Part shown: one piece after another, positions 18,113-26,589 of the stretch
Layout of the letters: the number at the start of each line of letters is the position of its first letter
Numbering within the stretch: the stretch's first letter is position 1
Origin: Pseudomonas veronii
GTDB taxonomy: Bacteria; Pseudomonadota; Gammaproteobacteria; Pseudomonadales; Pseudomonadaceae
Reading direction: 5' to 3'
Assembly: GCF_001439695.1 (NCBI RefSeq)
Contig: NZ_JYLL01000020.1
Span: 1 to 64,000, forward strand
DNA length: 64,000 bases
Program-made: the position numbers and the translations under genes
Notes under the pieces: model-generated
Database searches by the model: none
What the model was told of the DNA's origin: nothing
What the model saw: only the letters and a program-made list of their open reading frames with translations

Positions 18113-18719
18113 GTATCGCTCGCGCTTGTGCGAACACCGCAACAAGGCCCTGGAGTTGCTCGCCAGTAAAGGCTTCGGTCAAGTCGGCATGCGCGAGCTG
18201 GCCAGCAGCCTGGGGTTGACCCCGGGCTCGCTGTACCACCACTACCCCAGTAAGCAGCACCTGCTGCTGGATTGGATCGAAGAGTTCTACGAAGAACTGC
18301 TGACCACCCTGGGGCGCGTCGAGCAACGGCCGCGCTCACGCCAGGACAACCTGCAACGGCTGATCCACGCCCACCTGAATTTGCATCGAGAGATGCCATG
18401 GCACTTCCGCCTGGTGGAGCGTGATTGCGGCTGCCTCACGGAAGACCAGCAGCTACGGGTCCGGCAGTTGCGCGAACAATACGAGCGCCGACTGCTGCAA
18501 ATGCTCGGGCGACCGCGGCGGCTGAGTGTCCACGCCCTGCAAGCGGCCGGCCACGCGATCGCCACGCTGCTGAACAATGCGCCGAGCTGGCTGGCTGGGC
18601 AGGCGCTGGATGATGCCGAACGCACCGAGTTACTGGAAAACCTGCTGACAGGCGCCATCGAGCGCGTGCTGGCAACAAGGGCCTGCGACCGGCCGAGCCT
18701 GCAGATTGCCGTGGCCTGA
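18105..18719 (+). CDS. TetR-family transcriptional regulator
   Basis: A 204-residue regulator with an N-terminal helix-turn-helix (LLASKGFGQVGMRELASSLG, then LTPGSLYHHYPSKQHLL) and a helical ligand-binding domain. It overlaps the dehydrogenase gene by eight bases, so it is probably autoregulated with it and senses an acyl-CoA or related pathway intermediate. That ligand is inferred from context only. Confidence 0.9.
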   Translation: MAEYRSRLCEHRNKALELLASKGFGQVGMRELASSLGLTPGSLYHHYPSKQHLLLDWIEEFYEELLTTLGRVEQRPRSRQDNLQRLIHAHLNLHREMPWHFRLVERDCGCLTEDQQLRVRQLREQYERRLLQMLGRPRRLSVHALQAAGHAIATLLNNAPSWLAGQALDDAERTELLENLLTGAIERVLATRACDRPSLQIAVA

Positions 18720-18725
18720 GGCCTA

Positions 18726-19361
18726 TCAGCGCAATTGCAGGGGGTCCACCAGGCCGGCGGCAATCGCCATCCCCACCAGCTCCGGCAAATGGCTGGCCGC
18801 CATGCGCTTCATGACCCGTGCGCGATACAGATCGATGGTCTTGACGCTGACGCCCAACTGCTCGGCGATTTCGCGGTTGGTATAACCCTGCACCAACGGC
18901 AGCAATACATCGCGCTCGCGTGGCGTGAGTTGCTGCAGCCGCGCCTGTACCCGCGCCGGTCCTTCACCGAGGCTCTGGCGATGATCGGCCTTGCTCAGGG
19001 CCTGCAGGACACTGTCCAGCAGCAACTGTTCGTTGTAGGGTTTCTCGATAAAGTCATGCGCCCCGGCCTTGAACGCGCGGACCACAATCGGCACATCGGC
19101 GTGGCCGCTGACGAAAATCACCGGCAGGTGCAAATCACGGCTGCGCATGTGCTCCTGAACATTCAGGCCGCCCATGCCCGGCATGCGTACATCCAGCAGC
19201 ACACAGGCGTTGAGGCGGCTGTCGCAGGCGTCGAGAAACTCGCGGCCACTGGTAAACGGCAGCGCCTTGAGGCCCACCGATTCGAGCAACCAGACGGTCG
19301 AGTCGAGCATCCCCTGGTCGTCATCCACCACATACACCACCTGTTCCGTCACGCTCACCAT
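18726..19361 (-). CDS. FixJ/NarL-type two-component response regulator
   Basis: About 211 residues: a receiver domain (VVYVVDDDQGM acidic pocket, LLDVRMPGM phospho-aspartate, PVIFVSGHAD, FIEKPY lysine) and a LuxR-type helix-turn-helix (LTPRERDVLLPLVQGYTNREIA). The start at 19361 excludes a non-family extension. It lies 16 bases behind the histidine kinase gene on the same strand. The FixJ/TodT-like layout suggests direct activation of a nearby sigma-70 promoter, possibly that of the acyl-CoA ligase at 21139. Confidence 0.92.
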   Translation of the reverse strand: MVSVTEQVVYVVDDDQGMLDSTVWLLESVGLKALPFTSGREFLDACDSRLNACVLLDVRMPGMGGLNVQEHMRSRDLHLPVIFVSGHADVPIVVRAFKAGAHDFIEKPYNEQLLLDSVLQALSKADHRQSLGEGPARVQARLQQLTPRERDVLLPLVQGYTNREIAEQLGVSVKTIDLYRARVMKRMAASHLPELVGMAIAAGLVDPLQLR

Positions 19362-19377
19362 CGCTTGATTCCTCTTC

Positions 19378-20880
19378 TTATTGTGGAGCGCCGCTCTGCG
19401 CGAGCGTGGGCAAGCGGCAGCACATTTGCAGCCCGACCGGCATCGGCTCGGCCTGCAACTCGCCACCGAAGCCTTCGATAATGCTGCGGCTCATGGACAA
19501 GCCCAGGCCCAGGCCATTGGCCTTGCTGGTATAGAACGGCGTGAATATCTGTTCCAACTGCGCCGGCGAGACACCGGGGCCCTGATCGCTCACGTCGATC
19601 TGCACCCACCCGTCACGCTGCGCCAAGGCACTCATGACGATGAGCGAGGGCTGGCCGGGATGGGCTTCGCGATTCGCCTCGATGGCATTGCGCAGCAGGT
19701 TCAGCAGCACCTGTTCCAGCAACACCCGGTCGGCGTAAATCAGCGGCAGATTATCCGGCAGGCGATCCTCGATCGTCACCTGACAATCGCTGGCCTCCCA
19801 GGCACACAGGCGCACCGCTTCGCGGGCGACCTCGCCGGGGTTCAGCGCCTCCATGCGGCGGCGCCCCTTGCGCAGAAACGCACGCAAGCGCTTGATCACT
19901 TGCGCGGCGTGATTGGCATGCACCGAGATCCGTTCCAGGCCTTGAGCCACCCGTTCGGCCGCCGGCGAATCGCTGCCCATCGCGGCCAGATAACGCTGGC
20001 TGGCGTTGGCGTAATTGACCACCGCCGCCAGTGGCTGATTCATTTCATGGGCGATACCCGATGCCAGTTCACCCAGGGTCACCACGCGCGCGGTGTGCGC
20101 CAGTTCGTCCTGATGATGGCGTTGCTGGGCCTCGCGCAGCTCGCGTTCGGTCAGGGTGGTTTCCTCGGCTTGGACCCTGGCAGTGATGTCGCGGGACACG
20201 CTGACCACCTCCACCACCGCGCCGGTGTAGGTCTCGCGGATCGCCCGGCAGGCGGTTTCGAACCACAGGTAATGGCCCTGGCGATGGCGGATGCGATAGG
20301 TCATGGTGTAATAACCGTCCTGCTCCAGGCCCTCCCGGGCGCGCCGCACCAACCCCGCCAAGCCTTGCCGATGGAACAGGCGCTGTGCCCGAGTCCCGCG
20401 CAATTCCCCCGGCCAATAGCCCAGTAAGGCCCAGGAAGCCGGTGAAGCGTCGAGAAAAGCGCCATCCGGGGTGTGCCGGGAAATCAGGTCGGTGGTGTTT
20501 TCGATGATCAGCCGATACAGGCGCCGCGCCTTGGTGGATTCGCGCTCGGCGACAATCTGCGCGCTGGCTTCCCGGCAGCGCGCCAGCACGCGGTTTTCAT
20601 CCGGGTCGGGAATGAACGTCCACACCAGAATGCGCTCGGCGAACTGTGCCTCGACGTTTTCGATCGCCCGCTGCTGCCCCAGGCACGCCTGCACCAGCGG
20701 CAAGCAATTGATCGGCAACAGGTTCATACAATCGACCAAGGACAACTGCTCAAGCAACGCCAGCAGCGCGGCGTTGAACTCCAGCGGCCGAGCCTGGGCA
20801 TCGAGCAGCAGACTCGGCTGCGGGTCATGCCTGAGCAGCGGCGAACCGCCTGTCAAGCGCACGGAGTTGCCGATCATCAT
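19378..20880 (-). CDS. PAS-domain sensor histidine kinase (FixL/DctB-like)
   Basis: A 500-residue kinase without obvious membrane helices. It has an N-terminal region resembling a degenerate PAS fold, a PAS domain at about 115-235 (IIENTTDLISRHTPDGAF) and a PAC segment (VSVSRDITARVQAEE). The dimerisation helix carries the phospho-histidine (LASGIAHEMNQPL), and an ATPase domain follows (LLNLLRNAIEAN, DQGPGVSP, GLGLGLSMSRSII). It is transcribed with the response regulator at 18726 and is divergent from the acyl-CoA ligase gene. The signal is unknown and probably cytoplasmic. Confidence 0.92.
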   Translation of the reverse strand: MMIGNSVRLTGGSPLLRHDPQPSLLLDAQARPLEFNAALLALLEQLSLVDCMNLLPINCLPLVQACLGQQRAIENVEAQFAERILVWTFIPDPDENRVLARCREASAQIVAERESTKARRLYRLIIENTTDLISRHTPDGAFLDASPASWALLGYWPGELRGTRAQRLFHRQGLAGLVRRAREGLEQDGYYTMTYRIRHRQGHYLWFETACRAIRETYTGAVVEVVSVSRDITARVQAEETTLTERELREAQQRHHQDELAHTARVVTLGELASGIAHEMNQPLAAVVNYANASQRYLAAMGSDSPAAERVAQGLERISVHANHAAQVIKRLRAFLRKGRRRMEALNPGEVAREAVRLCAWEASDCQVTIEDRLPDNLPLIYADRVLLEQVLLNLLRNAIEANREAHPGQPSLIVMSALAQRDGWVQIDVSDQGPGVSPAQLEQIFTPFYTSKANGLGLGLSMSRSIIEGFGGELQAEPMPVGLQMCCRLPTLAQSGAPQ

Positions 20881-20933
20881 GGAACCTATACAGGGAGGGG
20901 AACGTCGAGGTCAGCGGAAGCGTTTCATCAAGA

Positions 20934-20951
20934 TATAGTACATATACTATA
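20934..20951. promoter_or_regulatory. Palindromic operator candidate in the kinase/ligase divergent region
   Basis: TATAGTA and TACTATA form perfect 7-base arms around CATA. The site lies between the divergent histidine kinase and acyl-CoA ligase genes, where the local response regulator would be expected to bind. A related AT-rich stretch (AGTATATAAAA) follows at about 20988. Confidence 0.45.
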
Positions 20952-21138
20952 CAACACAGGTAGTACTTCCATATATCTGCGCGGACAGTATATAAAAGCC
21001 GCCGGAGAAGTCATTGAGCTTTTCCCGCAGGGACCGGCGTGCCAACGATAAAGCCTCAAGGCCGGCACCGTCAGCTTAACTGCCGTTACCAGCGTCTCGA
21101 ACAATAGAGCTAATAATCAGCCACCGGGTATCCGCACC

Positions 21139-22761
21139 ATGTCCATTTTCGACCAAGGCCTCGAGCCGACCAGCGTTAATCACATTGCTCTTTCGCCTTT
21201 AAGCTTCATTGAACGCACTGCCAGCGTTTATCCCGATTACCCTGCCGTGATCCACGGATCGATACGCGCCACCTGGGCGCAAACCTACAGCCGTTGCCGG
21301 CGCCTGGCCTCGGCCCTGGCCGGTCGCGGGATCGGCAAAAACGACACCGTGGCCGTCATGCTGCCCAACATCCCGGCCATGCTCGAAGCGCATTTTGGCG
21401 TGCCGATGATTGGCGCGGTACTCAATGCCCTCAACGTGCGCCTGGATGCCGAGGCCATCGCCTTTATGCTCGCGCATGGCGAAGCCAAGGTACTGATCGC
21501 CGACCGTGAGTTCCACGATGTGGTGCACGCGGCCATCGGCATGCTTGACCATCCGCCGCTGGTCATCGACGTCGACGACCCGGAATACGGCGAAGGCCAG
21601 CCGGTCAGCGACCTGGACTACGAGGCGTTTCTCGCCGAAGGCGATCCGGATTTCGCCTGGCAGTGGCCTGCAGACGAATGGCAAGCCATCTCGCTGAACT
21701 ACACCTCGGGCACGACCGGCAACCCCAAGGGTGTGGTCTACCACCACCGCGGGGCCTATCTGAACTCCCTGGGCAACCAAATGATCTGGGCGATCGGCAA
21801 CCACCCGGTGTACCTGTGGACGCTGCCGATGTTCCACTGCAACGGTTGGTGCTACCCGTGGATCATCACGGCCTTGGCCGGGGTCCATGTGTTTCTGCGC
21901 CGCGTCGACCCACAGAGAATCCTCAACCTGATCCGCGAGCATCAGGTCACCCACTTGTGTGGCGCGCCAATCGTGCTCAACGCCCTGGTGAACATGCCCG
22001 ACTCGGCCAAGGCTGCCATCGACCACCCGGTGAACGCGATGGTCGCCGGCGCGGCGCCACCCGCCAAGGTCATCGGCGCCGTGGAAGAAATGGGCATCAA
22101 GGTGATCCACGTCTACGGCCTGACCGAAGTGTACGGCCCAGTGACCCTGTGCGCCTGGCACTCGGAATGGGATGAGTTGCCCCTGGAAGAACGCGCCCAG
22201 ATCAAGGCGCGCCAGGGTGTGCGCTACCCGACCCTGGAAGGCGTGATGGTTGCCGACCCGAAAACCCTCGAACCCACCCCCCATGATGGCCACACCATCG
22301 GTGAGATTTTCATGCGGGGCAACACGGTGATGAAAGGCTATCTGAAGAATCCGACGGCAACCGCCGAAGCGTTCGAAGGCGGCTGGTTCCACACCGGCGA
22401 CCTGGCGGTGACCCATCCTGACGGCTATGTCGAAATCCGCGACCGGCTCAAGGACATCATCATCTCCGGCGGCGAGAACATCTCCACCATCGAACTCGAA
22501 GGTGTGCTGTACCGCCACCCGGCAATCCTCGAAGCCGCGGTCGTCGCCCGCCCCGATGAAAAATGGGGTGAAACGCCGTGCGCCTTCGTCACCCTCAAGG
22601 CCGACCACCAGAACGTCCGCGAAGCCGACATCATCAGCTTCTGTCGCGAACACCTGGCGGGCTTCAAGGTGCCACGCACGGTGGTGTTCACACAGCTGCC
22701 GAAGACGTCGACAGGCAAGATCCAGAAGTTCATGCTGCGCGACATGGCGAAAAAGCTCTAG
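21139..22761 (+). CDS. AMP-dependent acyl-CoA ligase (DmdB-like fatty acyl-CoA synthetase)
   Basis: A 540-residue ANL-superfamily enzyme that makes acyl-CoA from a carboxylate, ATP and CoA. The P-loop-like motif is NYTSGTTGNPKGVVYHHRG. The adenylate-binding segments are HVYGLTEVYGP and GGWFHTGDLAV, and the hinge is RDRLKDIIISGGENIS. The C-terminal lysine motif is PKTSTGKIQKF. It is closest in style to 3-methylmercaptopropionyl-CoA ligases and medium-chain synthetases. It probably feeds the acyl-CoA dehydrogenase and 3-hydroxyacyl-CoA dehydrogenase nearby and ends at a strong terminator. Confidence 0.9.
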   Translation: MSIFDQGLEPTSVNHIALSPLSFIERTASVYPDYPAVIHGSIRATWAQTYSRCRRLASALAGRGIGKNDTVAVMLPNIPAMLEAHFGVPMIGAVLNALNVRLDAEAIAFMLAHGEAKVLIADREFHDVVHAAIGMLDHPPLVIDVDDPEYGEGQPVSDLDYEAFLAEGDPDFAWQWPADEWQAISLNYTSGTTGNPKGVVYHHRGAYLNSLGNQMIWAIGNHPVYLWTLPMFHCNGWCYPWIITALAGVHVFLRRVDPQRILNLIREHQVTHLCGAPIVLNALVNMPDSAKAAIDHPVNAMVAGAAPPAKVIGAVEEMGIKVIHVYGLTEVYGPVTLCAWHSEWDELPLEERAQIKARQGVRYPTLEGVMVADPKTLEPTPHDGHTIGEIFMRGNTVMKGYLKNPTATAEAFEGGWFHTGDLAVTHPDGYVEIRDRLKDIIISGGENISTIELEGVLYRHPAILEAAVVARPDEKWGETPCAFVTLKADHQNVREADIISFCREHLAGFKVPRTVVFTQLPKTSTGKIQKFMLRDMAKKL

Positions 22762-22860
22762 GCCGTTTCCATCAAGCCCGAACGCTGCGCGCACACGCTC
22801 GTGTCCGATTGAACGGCATGGACGCTAGCTGACGGGATTGATGCAGCCAACCTCAAACCG

Positions 22861-22891
22861 ATGCCCTCCTCTATGGAGGGCATTGTTTTTT
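22861..22891 (+). terminator. Rho-independent terminator after the acyl-CoA ligase gene
   Basis: Arms ATGCCCTCC (22861-22869) and GGAGGGCAT (22875-22883) are followed by TGTTTTTT. It lies about 100 bases after the ligase stop. Confidence 0.85.
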
Positions 22892-22973
22892 GTGCAGGCG
22901 CGGTTGAGGTGTCGGATAGCCCGAAGCGCTCAAGCCACCCTCAGCAGATGCAATATTTGATTTATCGCAGAAA

Positions 22974-23006
22974 CGAAAAAAAAGACGCCGAAGCGTCTTT
23001 TTTTCG
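22974..23006 (-). terminator. Terminator of the tRNA-Glu/tRNA-Gly unit
   Basis: A hairpin (GACGC, loop CGAA, GCGTC) is flanked by A-runs on the left and a T-run on the right, so it can work in both directions. It lies about 40 bases beyond the 3' end of tRNA-Gly on the minus strand. Confidence 0.8.
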
Positions 23007-23044
23007 CTGACTCCCAGGCCCGATGGACACTGCAAATCAAAAAT

Positions 23045-23120
<76 letters not shown>

Positions 23121-23123
23121 AAA

Positions 23124-23199
23124 TGGCGTCCCCTAGGGGACTCGAACCCCTGTTACCGCCGTGAAAGGGCGGTGTCCTAGGCCACTAGACGAAGGGGAC
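23124..23199 (-). tRNA. tRNA-Glu (anticodon TTC)
   Basis: A 76-base tRNA with encoded CCA. Acceptor arms GTCCCCT and AGGGGAC pair, the anticodon loop is CTTTCAC, and the T-arm contains GGTTCGAGTCC. It precedes tRNA-Gly by three bases on the minus strand, so both are processed from one transcript. Confidence 0.97.
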
Positions 23200-23303
23200 A
23201 CGCTACTGAAACACATGGTGTGTATTTCAGTGCCCAGAGGCCTCGTCCGAAGACTTGGTCCTGGTTTCACTCAATGCCGCCCGAAGGCCACACTGCTTAA
23301 AAA

Positions 23304-23327
23304 TGGAGCGGGAAACGGGACTAGAAT
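23304..23327 (-). pseudogene. 3' fragment of a tRNA-Gly-like gene
   Basis: The first 18 bases match the 3' end of the intact tRNA-Gly at 23045 with one mismatch (TGGAGCGGGAAACG, then GGACT). The match then decays through the T-loop (CTAGAATCTAG in place of CTCGAACTC). The body of the tRNA is missing. It lies upstream of the tRNA unit, at the border of the mobile-DNA nest, so it may be a truncated third tRNA or an old attachment-site copy. Confidence 0.6.
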
Positions 23328-23536
23328 CTAGCCTCTAACCTTTTGATTAGAAAAGGTTTTCCTTGCTTCCTATCTCAGGAATGGACGCTATCTTGGACTT
23401 GTTCTGGCTCATTGGCAAGTCCAATACCAAGTTTTTTCCATTGATTGCCACAGAGGGCCAACAAGAACCATGACTCACCCTTCACACGCCCCTGGAGGCG
23501 AGTCGTTCGTGGAGGGGTTCAACGGAAGGAGAGCAA

Positions 23537-24274
23537 ATGAACGCAGCAATATTGGCGTGTGCACCTTCCGGCACGTCGTGGGACGGCATCAATTGGGCCG
23601 GTGCTCAACGTCGAGTAAGAGGGCTGCAAGCGCGTATTGTGAAGGCGGTACAAGATGGCGGGCATAACAAGGCGAAAGCCCTGCAATGGCTGCTGACTCA
23701 CTCGTTTAGCGGCAAAGCATTGGCCGTGAAACGGGTGTCTGAAAACAAAGGCAAAAATACCCCCGGGGTGGACAAGGTCACTTGGAATACACCGGGGGCC
23801 AAGATCTGTGCGATAGCGTCATTGAGGCGGCGAGGCTACTCGCCGCTTCCGCTTCGGAGAGTGCTTATTCCTAAGAAAAACGGCAAGACGAGACCTCTCG
23901 GAATTCCCGCGATGAAATGCCGGGCCATGCAGGCGCTCCATTTGCTGGCTCTGGAACCGATAGCGGAAACCACCGCCGATCCGAACTCTTATGGATTCAA
24001 GCCGGAACGTTCAACTGCGGATGCCGCCGCACAGTGCTTTGGTGTGCTGTCACGAAAAGCAAACGCGGAGTGGGTGTTAGAGGGCGACATTCAAAGCTGT
24101 TTCGACAATATCAGCCATGACTGGTTGATCGCCAACATTCCCATGGATAAGGCGATTTTGCAGAAATGGCTCCAGGCCGGTTATGTCTACCAGAATCAGC
24201 TGTTCTCCAGCCACGCCGGAACCCCGCAGGGAGGCATCATAGCACCGGCAACAACAGAGCAAACTCTCGGATAA
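23537..24274 (+). pseudogene. Group II intron reverse transcriptase, N-terminal part
   Basis: About 245 residues covering the N-terminal domain (SWDGINWAGAQRRVRGLQ) and the first half of the reverse-transcriptase fingers and palm: KNTPGVDKVTW, IPKKNGKTRPLGIP, NSYGFKPERS, the EGDIQSCFDNISHDWL catalytic block, and AGTPQGGIIAP. The chain then leaves the family pattern and stops. The YADD catalytic motif, thumb and endonuclease are missing here; a C-terminal part reappears at about 25050. Start chosen at 23537. Confidence 0.85.
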
Positions 24275-24389
24275 AATGGGGACTGCGCATTGCCAGGGAG
24301 AGTTTTGCCCCGAGGCATGCGGGATGCCCCGATGTCGAGATTGTTCTCGTCATTGAGGGCCTCGCCCCCACTGATGGGAGACTTCAGTC

Positions 24390-24572
24390 ATGAGCCGAAA
24401 ACCGCGTATCTGGCGTATTCGTCTGACTTTTGAGCCAAATCGATTCTCTCGTGAACAGCTCGAGAGGGTCTACGAGCAGCTTAAGCCGACAGAAACGCGG
24501 GCTTCCTCAGAATTGTCACAATCCCAGCCCTCGGTGAAAAAGCATCGTACTGCCAAGCGAGGTGAGCAATGA
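24390..24572 (+). CDS. Small basic protein preceding the serine recombinase
   Basis: A 60-residue frame rich in arginine and lysine (MSRKPRIWRIRLTFEPNRFS at the start). It overlaps the next start codon by four bases (ATGA), the mark of a genuine co-translated pair. It belongs to the insertion that split the intron protein. I do not recognise a function; it may be an accessory protein of the recombinase. Confidence 0.55.
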   Translation: MSRKPRIWRIRLTFEPNRFSREQLERVYEQLKPTETRASSELSQSQPSVKKHRTAKRGEQ

Positions 24573-25050
24573 GCCAGGCTGGGATGGTGGCATTCTATGC
24601 CCGCGTATCCTCTGACCAACAGGCTAAACGCGGCACGATTGAAAGCCAGATTGCCGCGTTGACAGAGCGGATCTGTGGCCGATGGTGCCCATGTTGCTGA
24701 GGACATGCGCTTTGTCGGCGTCAGCGGCGCGACGCTGATTCGTCCACAGTTGGAGCGGCTCAGAGACCGGGCGGCCCTCGGCCTGGTGGATCGTCTCTAT
24801 GTCCTGTCCCCAGATCGACTGTCGCGCAAATATGCTCATCAGGCATTGCTGATGGAAGAGCTATTGGCGTGTGGCGTGCAGGTTGTGTTCCTCAATCATG
24901 CCATTGGCGTCACGCCGGAGGAGTCGTTGCTGCTGCAGATGCAGGGCATGATCGCGGAGTACGAACGGGCCAAAATTATGGAACGCAATCGTCGCGGCAA
25001 GCTTCATGGGGCCAAACGCGGCAGCATCAATGTGCTGTCGACTGCCCAGG
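24569..25050 (+). pseudogene. Serine recombinase, frameshifted and truncated
   Basis: The start (MVAFYARVSSDQQAKRGTIE) has the catalytic serine region of resolvase/invertase enzymes, but the frame ends at 24700. The rest continues in the +1 frame from about 24667: RPQLERLRDRAALGLVDRLYVLSPDRLSR is the YVLSPDRLSR core, then MQGMIAEYERAKIMERNRRGKL. Two residues also seem to be lost where the family has a DDG-SGA motif (here RFVGVSGATL). At about 25050 the frame passes without a stop into reverse-transcriptase sequence. The DNA-binding zinc-ribbon/recombinase domain is absent. Confidence 0.8.
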
Positions 25051-25772
25051 ATAAAACGCACATCGTACATATCCATCAAGGATTTGATTTTCTTGGGTGG
25101 AATTTTAAGAAGTACGTTCCGAAGTCGTCGAAAAGAAAAGCAAAGCTGATGATCAAGCCTTCGAAGAAAAATGTATCAGCGTTCTACCGAAAAGTGCGAG
25201 ATATCATAAAAAATAGCGGAGCGCTTACCCAAAACGCACTGATGGGACGGCTTAACCCTGTACTGCGAGGATGGGCACAAAACCATTCCCCGGTTGTGGC
25301 GAAAGCCACCTTTAGTAAGCTGGATAATCTAATATTCTGGCGTATTTTTAGGTGGGCAAAGCGACGGCATCCGAGGAAGTCTGTTGGCTGGATTAAGCGA
25401 CGATATTACTGCTCCGAAATTCATCGGGCATTTGTGCACCCATTAAAGGGGCCCGACGGGATGGTAAGGTTTCGCCAACTATACATGCTGGCGGACACAG
25501 CAATCGTTCGTCACAAGCGTTTACCGCTTGCGTATCAACCGTACGATGCAGAACAGGAGTTCAAATGGGAGGCATTAAGGGTTCAGCGGATGCTGCACAA
25601 GCTTCGTTATCGACGGCAGATACATAGCCTTTTCAGGCGGCAACAGGGTATATGTGCCTTATGCGGGCATGCCATCAGCAAGGATACCGGCTGGCATGAT
25701 CACCATGTTGTCAGGCGGGTGGATGGCGGCTCTGATAAGTTAGAAAACCGCGCACTGCTTCATCTCGACTGA
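25051..25772 (+). pseudogene. Group II intron reverse transcriptase, C-terminal part with HNH remnant
   Basis: From about DKTHIVHIHQGFDFLGWNFKKY onward the chain matches the thumb/maturase domain X of intron proteins (GRLNPVLRGWAQNH, FWRIFRWAKRRHP). An HNH endonuclease domain follows (CALCGHAISKDTGWHDHHV, GGSDKLENRALLHLD). A TGA stop at 25770-25772 interrupts the HNH; the same frame continues with YLQCHELGLNKPLQ to about 25857, so a final cysteine/histidine pair is cut off. It is fused in frame to the recombinase remnant upstream, making a chimeric open frame from 24675. Confidence 0.8.
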
Positions 25773-25880
25773 TACTTGCAGTGCCATGAACTGGGACTCA
25801 ACAAGCCACTTCAGTATAACGGTTTGCAAAAAACCACCTTCCGCGTAACCGGCCAGTGATGCACTGGCTTTCGTAAGCTT

Positions 25881-25914
25881 GAGCCGTATGCGGGGAAACT
25901 CGCACGTACGGTTC
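25881..25914 (+). ncRNA. Group II intron catalytic domain V
   Basis: The 34 bases begin GAGCCGTATGCGGGGAAA and end CGCACGTACGGTTC, the standard domain V hairpin with a GAAA tetraloop and the AGC-type base triad region at its foot. A domain VI-like stem (GGCTGCGGATC, then GATCTGTGGCTAC) with an internal AGTAAT bulge follows to 25950. Confidence 0.9.
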
Positions 25915-25955
25915 TGAGGGGGCTGCGGATCAGTAATGATCTGTGGCTACCCGAC

Positions 25956-26518
25956 ACTTCTTCGTCCAATCTCGATCAAATGACCCCCGATCAACTGCGT
26001 GCATTCGCTGCGCAGTTGCTGTCGCAGGTCGATACGATGGGCAAGAAGATCCAGCGAATCGAAACGGTCAACGAACAGCTCACCCACGAAATCGCACTGT
26101 TCAAACGGCACAAGTTCGCCAAGCGCAGCGAACAGCTGAGCCCTGACCAGGGCAGCCTGCTCGACGACCTCCTGCATACTGATATCGCGGCCATCGAAGC
26201 CGAGCTGAAGGCGGTCAATCCGCCTGCCGCACCGCCTGGACCGGGTCAGCAGCCCAAGCGTGCGCCATTGCCGCCGCAGTTTCCACGAACCGTGATCCGT
26301 CACGAACCAGAGAACACCCAGTGCGTGTGCGGCTGCCAGCTTCAGCGCGTCGGCGAAGACGTCAGCGAGAAGCTGGATTACACGCCGGGCGTGTTCACGG
26401 TCGAGCAACACGTACGTGGAAAATGGGCCTGCCGCGAGTGTGAAACGCTTATCCAGGCACCGGTGCCGACGCAAGTGATCGACAAAGGCATCCCGACCGC
26501 AGGCCTGTTGGCTCACCT
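25956..26518 (+). pseudogene. tnpC: IS66-family transposase TnpC, truncated at both ends
   Basis: From 25956 the frame reads TSSSNLDQMTPDQLRAFAAQLLSQVD and continues through LFKRHKFAKRSEQLSP, the zinc-finger-like CVCGCQLQRVGEDVSEKLDY and VRGKWACRECETLI. This covers roughly the first third of an IS66 TnpC. It ends at GIPTAGLLAH, after which the family pattern is lost, so the DDE domain is gone. The intron 3' end sits directly before the second codon of the frame, so the intron inserted beside the tnpC start codon. No tnpA or tnpB is present. Confidence 0.85.
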
Positions 26519-26589
26519 CCGACCGCGATCATCACCCACAGGGGCGCGCAGAGATCATGCGCTGCGGCGCCCCCGTGCGTGTTTACCTG

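Larger units (their letters stand above)
23400..25955 (+). mobile_element. Degraded bacterial group II intron, 5' end missing or unrecognised
   Basis: The intron-encoded protein begins at 23537, domain V is at 25881-25914, and domain VI follows to a 3' end near CTACCCGAC (25955). The ribozyme domains I-III that should precede the protein need about 500 bases. Only about 200 bases lie between the tRNA fragment and the open frame, so the 5' end is deleted; the stated start is approximate. The protein frame is interrupted by a serine-recombinase-bearing insertion. The element cannot be active on its own. Confidence 0.75.

Noticed and set aside
21199..22794. A 531-residue minus-strand frame opposite the acyl-CoA ligase
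   Set aside because: The plus-strand frame has every motif of the ligase family. The reverse translation is rich in H, R, G and V without motifs.
26520..26589. Terminator behind lvaG
   Set aside because: A GC-rich imperfect stem can be drawn but no T-run follows on the minus strand.
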